From Welwitschia mirabilis (lineage: Eukaryota > Gnetophyta > Gnetopsida > Welwitschiales): a stretch of DNA of 55,936 bases. Each line of letters opens with the position of its first letter. The stretch's first letter is position 1. Of this stretch, positions 1 to 10,368 are shown one piece after another. The stretch is taken from NCBI GenBank assembly GCA_051453625.1, contig JBOZIK010000001.1, positions 223,794,163 through 223,850,098 on the forward strand, read 5' to 3'. The position numbers were made by a program, and so were the translations under genes. The notes beneath the pieces are model-generated. The model searched no databases, was not told where the DNA came from, and saw only the letters and a program-made list of their open reading frames with translations.

Positions 1-1048
1 ACATTTGACAACACTTTAGGCAAAATATAATACTTCCTATCTAAAGTAGCAATCATGTAATCAAAAAGGCTAATATGACATAAGAAACATCTTTATAAAG
101 CCCATCATCAACCTTATCATCTAGAAAACTACACAAATGATAGAAGAACATATACTAACTAGGATTCTTACTAGACTAATATAGCATTGATTTGAATCCT
201 ATATGATATGGCATTATTTCTTGTGATATTCATATGATAAGTAAGATGACACCTAAAAATAATGCTTCATCAAACTTTACTAAACTTTCATCATGTATCT
301 TGTGCCTTTGTACTAAATACATCCTTTACCCTCAACTATGACTTTACCTTCTTTGGCACTAGAAATTCTTATAAGAAGAGACTAAAGAGTAGGAGATCCA
401 TTCCTTCTTATTGCAAAAAGATTTCTTCCTTAGTGTGGGGCCATGTATCCTTCATTGAGTTGCTTATATTTTGTAACACGAATGTTGATTCAAATTAATC
501 AGAACTCTATTTTTATTTTTATATCTTTTGTTATGTGCATCTTTCTTATGGTTTATGTTGCTTATAATTCTATGACAGCCTCATTTGTGATATAGATTAT
601 AAGGGCAATCTTTGCTAAGGTTGACATTATTAGTTTAGGTGCATCGTATTTCACTTCCTATATTAACTTTACATTGTTTTCATATTCTATTTAATGCACC
701 TAATAGCTTAAGTTGATTTTGGTCTAGTGATAGCTTTTCTTAATTGATCTAGGTTATACAGGACTAATCTCCATAATAGGTTGATTTGATAATCGATTGG
801 TTGTTGCATTTAGAATAGAACTTACATCTCATTTGCATATTATGTTTATTTTCATTGTTATTTTGCATTGTTATTTTGTTCTACATAGAGATTGCATAAG
901 TATTTTATTTTGAAATTAATTCTNNNNNNNNNNNNNNNNNNNNNNNNNNNNNNNNNNNNNNNNNNNNNNNNNNNNNNNNNNNNNNNNNNNNNTAGTGATG
1001 TTTAGGATTTGTTTAAGGACATAACATTTGCATAAATATGCACCACAA
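1..1048 (+). repeat. LTR of family X, copy A (left end cut by window)
   Basis: Aligns by eye with the reverse complement of 34987-36591 and with 21015-22063. Shared blocks include the stretch around 100-130 (AAAGCCCATCATCAACCT), the segment around 280-300, and the right terminus, where AAGGACATAACATTTGCA is followed by ATATGCACCACAA. The copy starts inside the LTR, with roughly 150 bp probably missing before base 1. A 69-N gap lies at 924-992. The right edge at 1048 abuts decayed copia integrase sequence directly, so this LTR was inserted into, or recombined with, the copia element that follows. The small ORF at 262-498 is a chance frame in the LTR. Confidence 0.7.
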
Positions 1049-3290
1049 TGAGCACTAAAGATCCCACAATAAAATGGAATAGTAGAAAGAAAAAAATAGG
1101 GTTATTCAAGAGATAACAAGAATAATACTAAATGATAAGAAGGTATCCAAAGTGTTTTAAGCTAAAGCAGTGAGTATCACTTATTATATTATCAACACGG
1201 TATATCTAAGACTTGATATGAATAAAACCATCTGTGAGCTTTGGGAAAAAATAAAACCAAATTTATATTATTTTAAAGTGTTTGGAAGCAAGTGTTTTAT
1301 TTTAAAAGGTATAAAACATTTGAGGAAATTTGATTCTAAGGAAGGTGAAACATTTTTTCTTAGATATTTAATCAAAAGTAGAGTTTATAAGGTCTTCAAA
1401 AAATGAAGTCTTACAGTGGAAGAAGCCATAAATATGTAAATAGATGATATCTACTTCAAACCTCTACCTATAAGTGATGAACAAGATCTTTCTTGAAATA
1501 TCACAACCATCAAGGAAGTTACAAATACAAAAGAAGAGAAGATATCATAAGAATCAAGTCCTAATAAAGTCAAAAAACTAAAAGATCATCCTCTTGACTT
1601 AGTTATTGGATATNNNNNNNNNNNNNNNNNNNNNNNNNNNNNNNNNNNNNNNNNNNNNNNNNNNNNNNNNNNNNNNNNNNNNNNNNNNNNNNNNNNNNNN
1701 NNNNNNNNNNNNNATTGGATATGTAAAATAAAGAATGCATATACAAAATTCTCTTAAAACTTTTTATGCTCAAATTTACTATGTCTCTCAAGTTGAATCC
1801 AAAAAATATGAAAAGGTTGAATCTCATGAAGAGTGGATGATGGTAATGTAAGAAGAATTACAATAATTTAAATGAAATAATGTTTGAAAACTAGTGAAAA
1901 GACCTAAAGATCAGAATATGATTAGAATAAAGTGAATCCTTAAGAACAAGTGTGATAAACACAATGATATGATTAAAAATAAGGCAAGATTAGTAGCTTA
2001 AGATTATAACCAGATTAAAGGTATTGATTTAGAAGACACTCTAATGACAAGACTAGATAGCATTAGAATGTTTCTTTTATTTATAGCCTTTAAAAATTTT
2101 AAAGTTTTCACTCAATGAAGAAATGTATGTAAAATAACCAGGAGGCTTCATAGATTCTTATAAACCAAATAATGTTTACAGGCTTAAAAAGGCATTACAT
2201 AGATTAAAATACACCCCTACGGCATGCTATGAAAAATTAACAACATTTTTTGAGGATAATAGTTATAGCCGAGAATTATGAATAAAACTCTCTTTGTTAA
2301 GAAGCTTAGGAAAGGTTTTATTATTGTTGAAATCTATATTGGTGATATAATTTTCATACCTTCAAAGGAGGAACCAACAAAAGAATTTTCTAATATTATA
2401 ACAACAAACTTTGAGATGAGTATGCTTAAAGAAGTAAGCATGTTCTTGGAGTGCAAATTAAGCAAACCAAATAAAGGATCTTCATCTTTTAATCAAAATA
2501 TCCTAAGGAGTTGATTAAGCAATTTGGACTTAAAAATGCAAATTAATCATGACTCCTATGTCAACTTTATGTAAAGTTAGTTTTGATGATCATCTAAAAT
2601 CAATCAATCAAAAACTCTGTAGGAGTAAGATAGTATGACTCCCATGTCAACTTTATGTAAAGTTAGTCTTGATGATCATCTAAAATAAATCAATCAAAAA
2701 CTCTATCAGATAGGAAGTTTATTATATTTAATAGCTAGTAGATCTAATATAATGTTTAGATTTGTTGTGTGTGTTAGATATTAAATCAAGCCTAAGGAAT
2801 CTCACCTCTAACCTATAAAAAGAATTATATGAGACATAAAAGATACTAGTGATTAGGGACTATGATACATCATTAGAACTTATGGGATTCAGTAATGCAA
2901 ANNNNNNNNNNNNNNNNNNNNNNNNNNNNNNNNNNNNNNNNNNNNNNNNNNNNNNNNNNNNNNNNNNNNNNNNNNNNNNNNNNNNNNNNNNNNNNNNNNN
3001 NNNNNNNNNNNNNNNNNNNNNNNNNNTATATAGCAAAAAGTTATTGCACCCATATTTTGTAGATGAAAGCAATGCTCAAAGACTTTGTAATTAACTATGA
3101 TCAAGTGCCCATTTTTTGTGATAATATGAATGTCATTAATATATTAAAAAGTCTTGTTTAGCATTCTTAAACTAAACACATTAAACTTAGACATCATTTT
3201 CTTAGATATCAAGTTAAAAAAGGTAATATTTCCATGAATTTCATAAAACTAATTAATAATTAGCTAATATTTTTTACAAAACCACTAAAC
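1049..3290 (+). pseudogene. Decayed Ty1/copia pol: integrase end, reverse transcriptase, RNase H
   Basis: Translation across frames gives copia pol landmarks in the right order. The integrase signature PQ-x-NG-IVERK lies around 1064-1095, with a TAA where the second Gln is expected. It is followed by NTVYLRLDMNKT and FKVFGSKCFIL (about 1196-1310). RT follows, with KALHRLKYTPTACYEKL around 2190-2240, where the family has KALYGLKQAPRAWYE. At 2335-2346 YIGD replaces YVDD, so one catalytic Asp is lost. RNase H is recognisable from DTSLELMGFSNA (2861-2900), across a 125-N gap, to FCDNMNVINILKS and TKHIKLRHHFLR (about 3115-3210). Many stops and at least one frameshifting duplication rule out function. 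The order INT-RT-RH and the 3' ORF that follows fit Maximus/SIRE. The element continues to the LTR at 10368-11489. Confidence 0.9.
2549..2720 (+). repeat. 86-bp tandem duplication inside copia pol
   Basis: The stretch starting ATGACTCCTATGTCAACTTT at 2549 recurs at 2635 (ATGACTCCCATGTCAACTTT) with only a few differences. It encodes the TPMST...NQKL region between RT and RNase H. The period of 86 bp is not a multiple of three, so the duplication shifts the frame. Confidence 0.85.
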
Positions 3291-3339
3291 TTTAATACAT
3301 TTCTCAATCTTTCTATGAACTAGGGGTTTTTTCATCATC

Positions 3340-3660
3340 CTCTAACTAAAAGCAGGGTGATTGACTTGATTTTTAATTTGGTCGATCAGACCTAAGGAAG
3401 TGGAGTCGACCGAATTTTAACCTTATTGCTTAGTCTCTTTCTAAGAAATCTAATTCAACTTGAGTCGACTTCTCTAAATTTAGGGTTAATTGGACTTGTA
3501 AAAATGTTTGATCTATTTCTCGATGAGTTAATTAAAAGTTAATTTTATCAACTAAACCGATAGGATTGCTAATGGAAGAAAGATGGTAAACTTCATCATT
3601 TTCTTAGAATCATCTTATTTCATTCTTTATATAGATTATTTTTTTTGAAACCTCACATTC
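3340..3660 (+). promoter_or_regulatory. LTR-U3-like internal promoter before the copia 3' ORF
   Basis: Between the end of RNase H and the 3' ORF lies non-coding DNA with TCGATCAGACCT and GTCGACC motifs (about 3380-3412). These resemble the GATCAAACCT and TCAACTAGACCT motifs in the U3 of the 3' LTR (about 10560-10700). A TATA-like TTTATATAGATT sits at about 3628-3640, followed by a pyrimidine-rich leader to about 3725. This suggests a separate promoter for the downstream ORF. The similarity was judged by eye and the promoter role is inferred. Confidence 0.4.
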
Positions 3661-3779
3661 CTCATTTCCATTTGTCTTCTTATCTCTTTCTTCTTTTATT
3701 AGTTCCTTTCCTTATTCTTATCTCTTATGTTCAATAAGTGCCATGTGCCCTCCATGATCAAAGAATCTTTCAAAAAAAT

Positions 3780-4580
3780 ATGGTAAAAGAAGTCAACTAG
3801 CAAACCAACATTTTTTTTTTTTAAAAAAAAAATATCAGAAGAGAATGTTGACAAGTTTGCAAATAAGTTTGAGAAGAAACCTATTTGCTAGAAAAGACCA
3901 GTGATTTCAAGAGATCTTAAAGAACTCATATATGTGATAAGACTACTAAATGAGCTAAATCTATCTTATTTTCTTGAAGTTTATGGCCCTACCTATCCTT
4001 TTATTACTTGCATGTTCTACTCTAATGCCTCTTATAATGCTAATACCACCACTCTTTCCACAGTTGCTTTGGGTAAGAGAGTAAGAGTTATCATAGATCT
4101 AATAACCTCCCTCACATATCTTCATAGAGGAGACTATGAAAAGTTTTGGCCCTTACATGGCTCTATGGAGGATAAAATAGAGGTTACTAGGGAGCTCTAT
4201 AGTAAGTTTATTCAATGAAAAACCATCCTTTTCACTTTTCATCTTATTCCCAAGTACTAGTTTCTTCATCTTATCTTTACTTATAATTTTTTTACCTCTT
4301 GTTAGTCATCATGATGAAACCTCAAACTATTGAGCATATCTTTTATATTTGGTAGGAACTTGTCATTCCATTGATGCTCCTACCATTATTTTTAAAAACA
4401 TGTTCTCTCAACTTGTATATCGTAAAACTAGGGCTCTTCCTTACTCCATCCTCATTGCAAATATTTATTGTCATTTCAGGGTCCAATTGACTCCCATGTC
4501 TTCTATTGAGCATGCTACTCTCTGTTGTATGCATATCTTCTTTGGTTCTAAGAAATCCTTCAAATCATCTTCTTATAAGT
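3780..4580 (+). pseudogene. Copia-associated 3' ORF, part 1 (plant-transposon-protein type)
   Basis: Not pol. This is the extra ORF found 3' of RNase H in Maximus/SIRE-like elements, of the 'putative plant transposon protein' type. Visible are VDKFANKFEKKPIC, then an open run of 105 codons (3901-4218) with LNELNLSYFLEVYGPTYPF and the FYSN motif (FYANL in relatives). SP.Y.FLHLIFTYNF follows around 4245-4300, then, after a frameshift, HHDETSNY and LYLVGTCHSIDAPTIIFK. RKTRALPYSILIANIYCHF (about 4418-4480) corresponds to the conserved 'LPYG.LLTRIF..F' segment. The reading frame runs into the inserted LTR at 4581 and resumes at 8840. The protein's role is unknown; some call such ORFs env-like, but I see no clear membrane protein signature here. 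Confident about the family, not the function. Confidence 0.7.
4576..4580. repeat. Target-site duplication TAAGT, left copy
   Basis: TAAGT directly precedes the TGTAATG terminus of the inserted LTR. The same five bases follow its other end at 8835-8839. Five base pairs is the usual duplication length for Ty3/gypsy integration. Confidence 0.85.
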
Positions 4581-5329
4581 TGTAATGCCTAGAATTTTTT
4601 GTATTTAATAACCAAATTCGTCCTAATAGAGAAACATTTAATAGGGTGACAAGATTGGTTGACAAGATGACAAATTTTAAGAAAGCTTGAATAATAAGTG
4701 TATATCTAAAGGTGTAGTTAGCTAACCCAAAATCATAATGTCTCATCCTCAAAAGCCATATTAGCTAACTAATAATTTAGTTAACTAAATTATGTTAAGT
4801 ATATCAGAGAAAGTACTATGATCAAGACAAGTAAGTTTGGCTTACATTATTTTGGCCAAACATAAACGAGAGGCAGTGTAAGCGTAAGGTTTAAGACAAT
4901 AATTATTAATTACATGGTACTAAGGATAATAAAAGTCCTTATCAAATGAACTTATGATTTAATGCAATTATATATTTAATGCAATTTTATATTTAATGCA
5001 ATTCTATATANNNNNNNNNNNNNNNNNNNNNNNNNNNNNNNNNNNNNNNNNNNNNNNNNNNNNNNNNNNNNNNNNNNNNNNNNNNNNNNNNNNNNNNNNN
5101 NNNNNNNNNNATATATTTAATGCAATTCTATATATAGCTCAAGAAGTAAGATTAGAGGTCACCCACAAGATTTGAACTAGGGAGTTCAGATTATACCATC
5201 CCTTACACTTATCTAATTTTCACAAATTATTAAACTAGTTAGTCATATGTTAAGCAGGTCAAATTATTTATGGAAAAGTCTTCATATTTTTAAGAGTAAT
5301 TTAGTTCAAAATGGGTGTCGTAGGACAGA

Positions 5330-6185
5330 TTTGATTCCAATGTCATGGTTTTGCTAATGCAGGAAGGGCGTGCACACAGTGAAGACAGAAGCTAAGGAAT
5401 AGCGAGGCAGAAGACTTGACAGGCTGATACGGAGGTAGGCTGTGTGTGGATTGTGTAGGGTACCAACGGTAGTAAGCATAGGAACAATAGGTAGCATGAG
5501 TGGATGCTACGTAATGAGAAAGAAGGGTTGCGGAACTTGGGTACGAGGAGATGCTGAGAGTACTAGGAGGAAGGTAGCATAGACGAGAGGGACGGGGCTA
5601 CGCCAGTGCGGTTGTGTAAGCTATCAAGACGCACTAGGCGGAAACACAGGACGCACAGGCTCAGATCATGGAGTTAAAATGAAATTCGAGGGTGGAGGGA
5701 AGCTTTGCGTCAGAATAGCAAGGTTTTTAGGCGGAGTGCGGAACACATGTAGGCGTCGCGAAGGGAGGCTGAGGTTTGACAAGCTGGAAGAGAGAAATCC
5801 GAAACACCATTAGTGAGTGCACAGAAGGAGGGGTAGTGGTTTGAGAATGCAGGATGAAGGTGCATCAGGTGCACAGAGATAGGTACTACACAGCACCGAT
5901 TACGAGTGCCAGATAAAATATGAGATGCACAAAAGTGGGAAGGGTGCAGAGTAGGAAGGTCAATCCACGGTTTTGGAACACTGGTGAAGGCACTTGCAAG
6001 TTGGTGAAAGCTCCAAGGTTTTAGGGAAGTACCGGAATGCAGCCTAAGCACAGAGAAGGAGGGTAAGGGAACGCAAGCTCATTTTGAGATGCGAGAGAAA
6101 AGAAAGAGCATGGGACAAAAATGCAGGTGAGTTAGAAAAGGGAAGGTCAAGGAGTCTTGAGCAGAGGCACTACGTATCTTGGTTG
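5330..6185 (-). other. GC-rich, CpG-retaining block within the solo LTR
   Basis: Composition jumps to about half G+C with many CG dinucleotides (for example 5590-5670 and 5745-5765), while the surrounding LTR is strongly AT-rich. On the minus strand it is pyrimidine-rich, as expected of a leader (R/U5-like) region. A 113-codon open frame (6051-5710, minus) lies here. It shows no domain I recognise, and its openness may simply reflect the higher GC. It could also be a separate younger insertion; I saw no clear target duplication around it. Confidence 0.5.
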
Positions 6186-6430
6186 TCAATTACAAAATTA
6201 GATATATGTATAGTGTGTTAAGGTTTAGTATGATGAGGTTTACAGGTTCAATTCTTGGGAAGGGTATAAATGTATTTTTTTTTAAATGATCCCTTTTTTT
6301 GTGGGGTACAGTACTAAAAAGGGAGGGGTAGGACTTATAAATAAACCATTTACCTAAATTAAAAAGAGGGGTTTGATCCTGACACTTATTGTCTAACTAT
6401 TAGTTGCCTTACCATTATACCACTACTTTA
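6181..6430. repeat. Pair of facing tRNA-like (pol III box) segments
   Basis: On the minus strand, TGGTATAATGGTAAGGC (6422-6406) resembles an A box, and GGATCAAACCCC (6379-6368) a B box, at about tRNA spacing. On the plus strand, AGGTTCAATTC (6244-6254) resembles another B box, preceded by GTGTGTTAAGG and followed by a T-rich tail. This could be two tRNA-derived SINE remnants facing each other, or tRNA-like sequence belonging to the LTR. No complete tRNA fold was seen. Confidence 0.35.
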
Positions 6431-7359
6431 CTTAAGGTTTCTTTCATAAATTTATATTATGACTTTCTTAAGTTTTCTTACTTAACAAGAGACATAATAA
6501 ATATAGATTGACTATTACTTAATCACGCTATATCTATGCTTAGTTTAGATAAATTTAGGTATACTCATAATATACCTCCCAAGTACTATTAGAGGGAAAA
6601 TTAATTAAATTTTTTACAATTAACCTTTTACTTAGCCATCTTGATGTGAACTTAGGAATCATAGTTTAAGATTTCGCAAGTGTTCAATAATCCATAAGCA
6701 TAAAATATTATATTTAATGATTCATCATAGTTAACAAGTAATGTTCAATTTTCAAGACTAACATTAAATTAAACTACTTCTCAATAGTATAGTCACAAGA
6801 AATCAAGTACTTAAACAAATTGTAAAAATGAGATCCATAGCATATATTTTAAATAAGGAAAGGGTATTTTATTTCATAACTGAAACATCTTCTGAAGTAC
6901 AATGTTTCTTCTACATAACACAAATACACAACTGGCACTAAGCATAGCATAATTACAAATAACTATAGGATAACTTAAATGAACAAATATAAGACACCCA
7001 CATGACAATGACCACTAGCTCCTTTTTGCTTTCTCATCGCATCTATTCCTGCATAAGGAAAAGTGGTGTGAGAATTGTATTTTACTATAGTTCCTAGTGT
7101 GGTCCATGACAAGGAATCAGGTTGGGAGAAAGATTTCCACGACAAGGACAAGATTCGCAACAAGGAGATGACCAAACCACTATCAATTCACCTTATCTTA
7201 TTTACAATTATCCAATCACAATAAGTAATCCAATATGCACTATGCCAGGAATGGGGTAAAAATCATAAAAGTGTGCATAATCTCCCCTTCTTAGCCCTAG
7301 TAGTCTAGTTCCATGGCCTTGGGACTCCCAACAGAGAGTAACACTCTCTGAAGTCCATA

Positions 7360-8040
7360 CATGAGGTTACCCTGGTCAGTATTACATTCTTAATTTAGTT
7401 CATACAGGGCAATGGTCATCCAAGATTTCCAATATAATTTTCACAAGAAAAAGGGTAGTTAAGAAAAACACATGATAAGTTAACAACAAGATTACAAAGA
7501 ATTTTACAAGGTTTTTACAAGCTTAGACTCAAGAAGGCTCAAGAGAAACTAACACAGGAGTTATAGAAATTACAAAATTACTTGACACTTTAAAAATCAT
7601 GCACAAGTATATAAGGCATATTACATATTCAAATTACAAATACANNNNNNNNNNNNNNNNNNNNNNNNNNNNNNNNNNNNNNNNNNNNNNNNNNNNNNNN
7701 NNNNNNNNNNNNNNNNNNNNNNNNNNNNNNNNNNNNNNNNNNNNGGTTACCCTGGCCAGTATTACATTCTTAATTTAGTTCATACAGGTTAATGGTCATT
7801 CAAGATTTCCAATACAAGTTTCACAAGAAAAAGAGTAGTCAAGGAGGACACATAACAAGTTAACAACAAGCTCACAAACAGTTCTACAAGGTCTTCACAA
7901 GCTAAGACTCAAGAGGACTCAAGTAGACTAACACAAGGGTGATAGACATTAGAAGATTACCTGATACTTTGAAACATATGCATAAGTATATAAAGCCTAT
8001 CACATCTTCAGATTACAATTACAAGGAATAACATATCATG
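7360..8040. repeat. Diverged ~285-bp tandem duplication spanning a gap
   Basis: The sequence from GGTTACCCTGGTCAGTATTA (7361) to the gap at 7645 recurs right after the gap from 7745, with scattered differences (clearly below identity). The divergence suggests a real duplication within the LTR rather than an unmerged contig overlap. The 100-N filler means the unit boundary is unknown. Confidence 0.75.
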
Positions 8041-8173
8041 CAAGAATTAAAAGCGAGGGTTATGGACCATACCTGTTCTTAACAAGGTCCAATGTATTCC
8101 TAGAGGAAATCAAGCTCTGCACGGTCAAGTTGCAAGGTGAACTCCTATGACTCTAATGACAAGGGGAATCAAG

Positions 8174-8181
8174 TATTTATA
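8174..8181 (-). promoter_or_regulatory. TATA box of the solo LTR
   Basis: TATAAATA on the minus strand (plus strand TATTTATA), followed in that direction by CTTGATTCCCC. It is the best core-promoter candidate for the LTR at 4581-8834 and matches the LTR orientation deduced from its termini. Confidence 0.5.
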
Positions 8182-8834
8182 ACATAAGACTAATAGGGGG
8201 ACTGATAATAAGATTGATGTTTCTACAAGAAGTTTATGATTTCTTAACCCTTCCTTTCCATGTCTGGCCACTAGGTGTAAACAATAACATAATAATATCT
8301 ACAATTTAAATGAAACTGTATAAAATAAAATAACATGAGAATTACAATCATAACTTCTGCATAACAAAATATAATTGATAGAAGATACATATGTCAAACT
8401 GCAAGTTAGATTCCAAGTTAGTTCAAAATATCTAAGATCAGAATGCACTTTCAAAATATAACATGCATCAAGAAATCTGGTGTTTAAATACATCAAACAA
8501 GAAATCATGCATGATTAGTAGTGAACTCAAAATAAACTACATCTTTTAATGTAATAACTTCATGATAATTCAAGTATTTCACAAATAAAACTCATGCATA
8601 TAAATTTTAGTTAACTCAATATTCCAAGCAATTAACTAAAGGAATAACTATAAGCCTAATCTTCAATAAATCTCTAAGTAAATAATTATATAAATATCTA
8701 GTTTATTATTACTTTTATTTCTCACATTATTATTTTTATATAATTTGGAACTAGTCTTATTTAAATTATTAAATTTTCAACATTTAATCATTAACGAAGA
8801 AGGTTTTCTAGCTTAGAAAAATCTGGACGTGACA

Positions 8835-8839
8835 TAAGT
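8835..8839. repeat. Target-site duplication TAAGT, right copy
   Basis: Five bases directly after the CGTGACA terminus (8828-8834), identical to 4576-4580. Confidence 0.85.
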
Positions 8840-9945
8840 AGGCCTCTCCTGAAGCGACTCTTTCCTGCTTAAAGAGGATTGATTTTCATACTTATCACAT
8901 AAAAGGCGATCTCCTTATAGCTAGATATGAGATAGTAGATACTTTCAAGGATATTTATAGTTCTCAACACTAGGTAGCAGAAGAAGAAGAAGAAGAAGAA
9001 GAAGAGGATGACCCTGACTCAAAAGATAANNNNNNNNNNNNNNNNNNNNNNNNNNNNNNNNNNNNNNNNNNNNNNNNNNNNNNNNNNNNNNNNNNNNNNN
9101 NNNNNNNNNNNNNNNNNNNNNNNNNNNNNNNNNNNNNNNNNNNNNNNNNNNNNNNNNNNNNNNNNNNNNNNNNNNNNNNNNNNNNNNNNNNNNNNNNNNN
9201 NNNNNNNNNNNNNNNNNNNNNNNNNNNNNNNNNNNNNNNNNNNNNNNNNNNNNNNNNNNNNNNNNNNNNNNNNNNNNNNNNNNNNNNNNNNNNNNNNNNN
9301 NNNNNNNNNNNNNNNNNNNNNNNNNNNNNNNNNNNNNNNNNNNNNNNNNNNNNNNNNNNNNNNNNNNNNNNNNNNNNNNNNNNNNNNNNNNNNNNNNNNN
9401 NNNNNNNNNNNNNNNNNNNNNNNNNNNNNNNNNNNNNNNNNNNNNNNNNNNNNNNNNNNNNNNNNNNNNNNNNNNNNNNNNNNNNNNNNNNNNNNNNNNN
9501 NNNNNNNNNNNNNNNNNNNNNNNNNNNNNNNNNNNNNNNNNNNNNNNNNNNNNNNNNNNNNNNNNNNNNNNNNNNNNNNNNNNNNNNNNNNNNNNNNNNN
9601 NNNNNNNNNNNNNNNNNNNNNNNNNNNNNNNNNNNNNNNNNNNNNNNNNNNNNNNNNNNNNNNNNNNNNNNNNNNNNNNNNNNNNNNNNNNNNNNNNNNN
9701 NNNNNNNNNNNNNNNNNNNNNNNNNNNNNNNNNNNNNNNNNNNNNNNNNNNNNNNNNNNNNNNNNNNNNNNNNNNNNNNNNNNNNNNNNNNNNNNNNNNN
9801 NNNNAGATAGTAGATACTTTCAAGGATATTGATAGTTCTCAACACTAGGTAGCAGAAGAAGAAGAAGAAGAAGAAGACGAAGAAGAGGATGACCCTGACT
9901 CAAAAGATAAATATAAAGAGGAAGAGGAGTTTAATTAGAGTTTCT
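8840..9945 (+). pseudogene. Copia-associated 3' ORF, part 2 with acidic tail
   Basis: If the solo LTR and one TAAGT copy are set aside, the frame of part 1 (ending at 4580) continues here. It reads ASPEATLSCLKRIDFHTYH at 8842-8898, then a segment ending in DTFKD, a stop where CAG would give Gln, a run of about nine Glu codons (8981-9007), DDPDSKD, and a final Lys/Glu-rich stretch with a stop at about 9937. The Glu-rich end is typical of the C-terminus of this ORF class. A 775-N gap (9030-9804) is flanked by the same ~100-bp sequence on both sides, so the acidic segment appears twice, most likely as an assembly artefact. Not functional: stops and a large insertion. Confidence 0.7.
9030..9804. 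other. Assembly gap (775 N) with duplicated flanks
   Basis: Sequence before the gap (about 8927-9029) and after it (9805-9909) is nearly the same, including the GAA repeat and ACCCTGACTCAAAAGATAA. The large N-only frames across it are meaningless. Confidence 0.95.
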
Positions 9946-10356
9946 TATTTTGTTTATTTCTTTCCTTTGTTATTGATGTCAAAAGGAGGAGAAAATAGTC
10001 TCTCTACTATTGAATCTATTATTTTTCATTGGTTTTTACTATCATTATTATATGTTTTTAAAAAAAAAAAACCTACTTGTAATGCTCAATTATAGTTGCT
10101 CTTATGGTCAATTGTTTTAGTAATTATTAGTTGTAATACCTTTGTTAAAAGTAATGAATATTATATTATCTATAAAATGCTCATCTAAATGTTTCTTGCT
10201 TTTATTTTTGCAAAATTATAAATTCATGTGAATGAATCATAAATGTTGTATTACTTGGTATTATATAATTTTTTTTTAAGTATGTCATTAGGAGGATTTT
10301 TCTACATCATATTAATAATTTTTTTGTATAATCAAATATAGTTTGCCATCAAAGTT

Positions 10357-10368
10357 ACAAAAAGAAAT
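10357..10368 (+). other. Polypurine tract before the copia 3' LTR
   Basis: ACAAAAAGAAAT follows TTTGCCATCAAAGTT and precedes TTATTAAGTTATATTG, matching the usual Maximus/SIRE layout in which a purine run is followed by an LTR starting TGTTAAG. A second purine run, AAAAGGAGGAGAAAAT, lies at 9981-9996 just after the 3' ORF. Confidence 0.5.

Larger units (their letters stand above)
4581..8834 (-). mobile_element. Solo LTR of a gypsy-type element (~4.25 kb)
   Basis: On the minus strand it begins TGTCACGTCCAGATTTTTCT (8834 downward) and ends CTAGGCATTACA (4581), the usual termini of long Ty3/gypsy (Tekay/Del-like) LTRs. Five-base duplications TAAGT flank both ends exactly. No second LTR end, no primer site next to 4581 and no gag-pol was seen inside, so a solo LTR is the simplest reading. 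It contains a minus-strand TATA box (8174-8181), a tandem duplication (7360-8040), a GC-rich block (5330-6185) and two 100-N gaps (5011-5110, 7645-7744), so its true length is uncertain. Short 16-18-bp ATATTTAATGCAATT repeats flank the first gap. Confidence 0.8.

Noticed and set aside
5155-5205. tRNA-like B box on the minus strand (AGTTCAAATCT)
   Set aside because: No A box at suitable distance and no cloverleaf; a single short match in AT-rich DNA.
7360-8040. Flank duplication at the 7645 gap as an assembly artefact
   Set aside because: The two copies differ at many positions along ~285 bp, so a true old duplication is more likely than a contig overlap.
8945-9845. Three ~270-290-codon frames over 8945-9845
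   Set aside because: They consist almost wholly of N; only the short acidic 3' ORF tail on the plus strand is real sequence.
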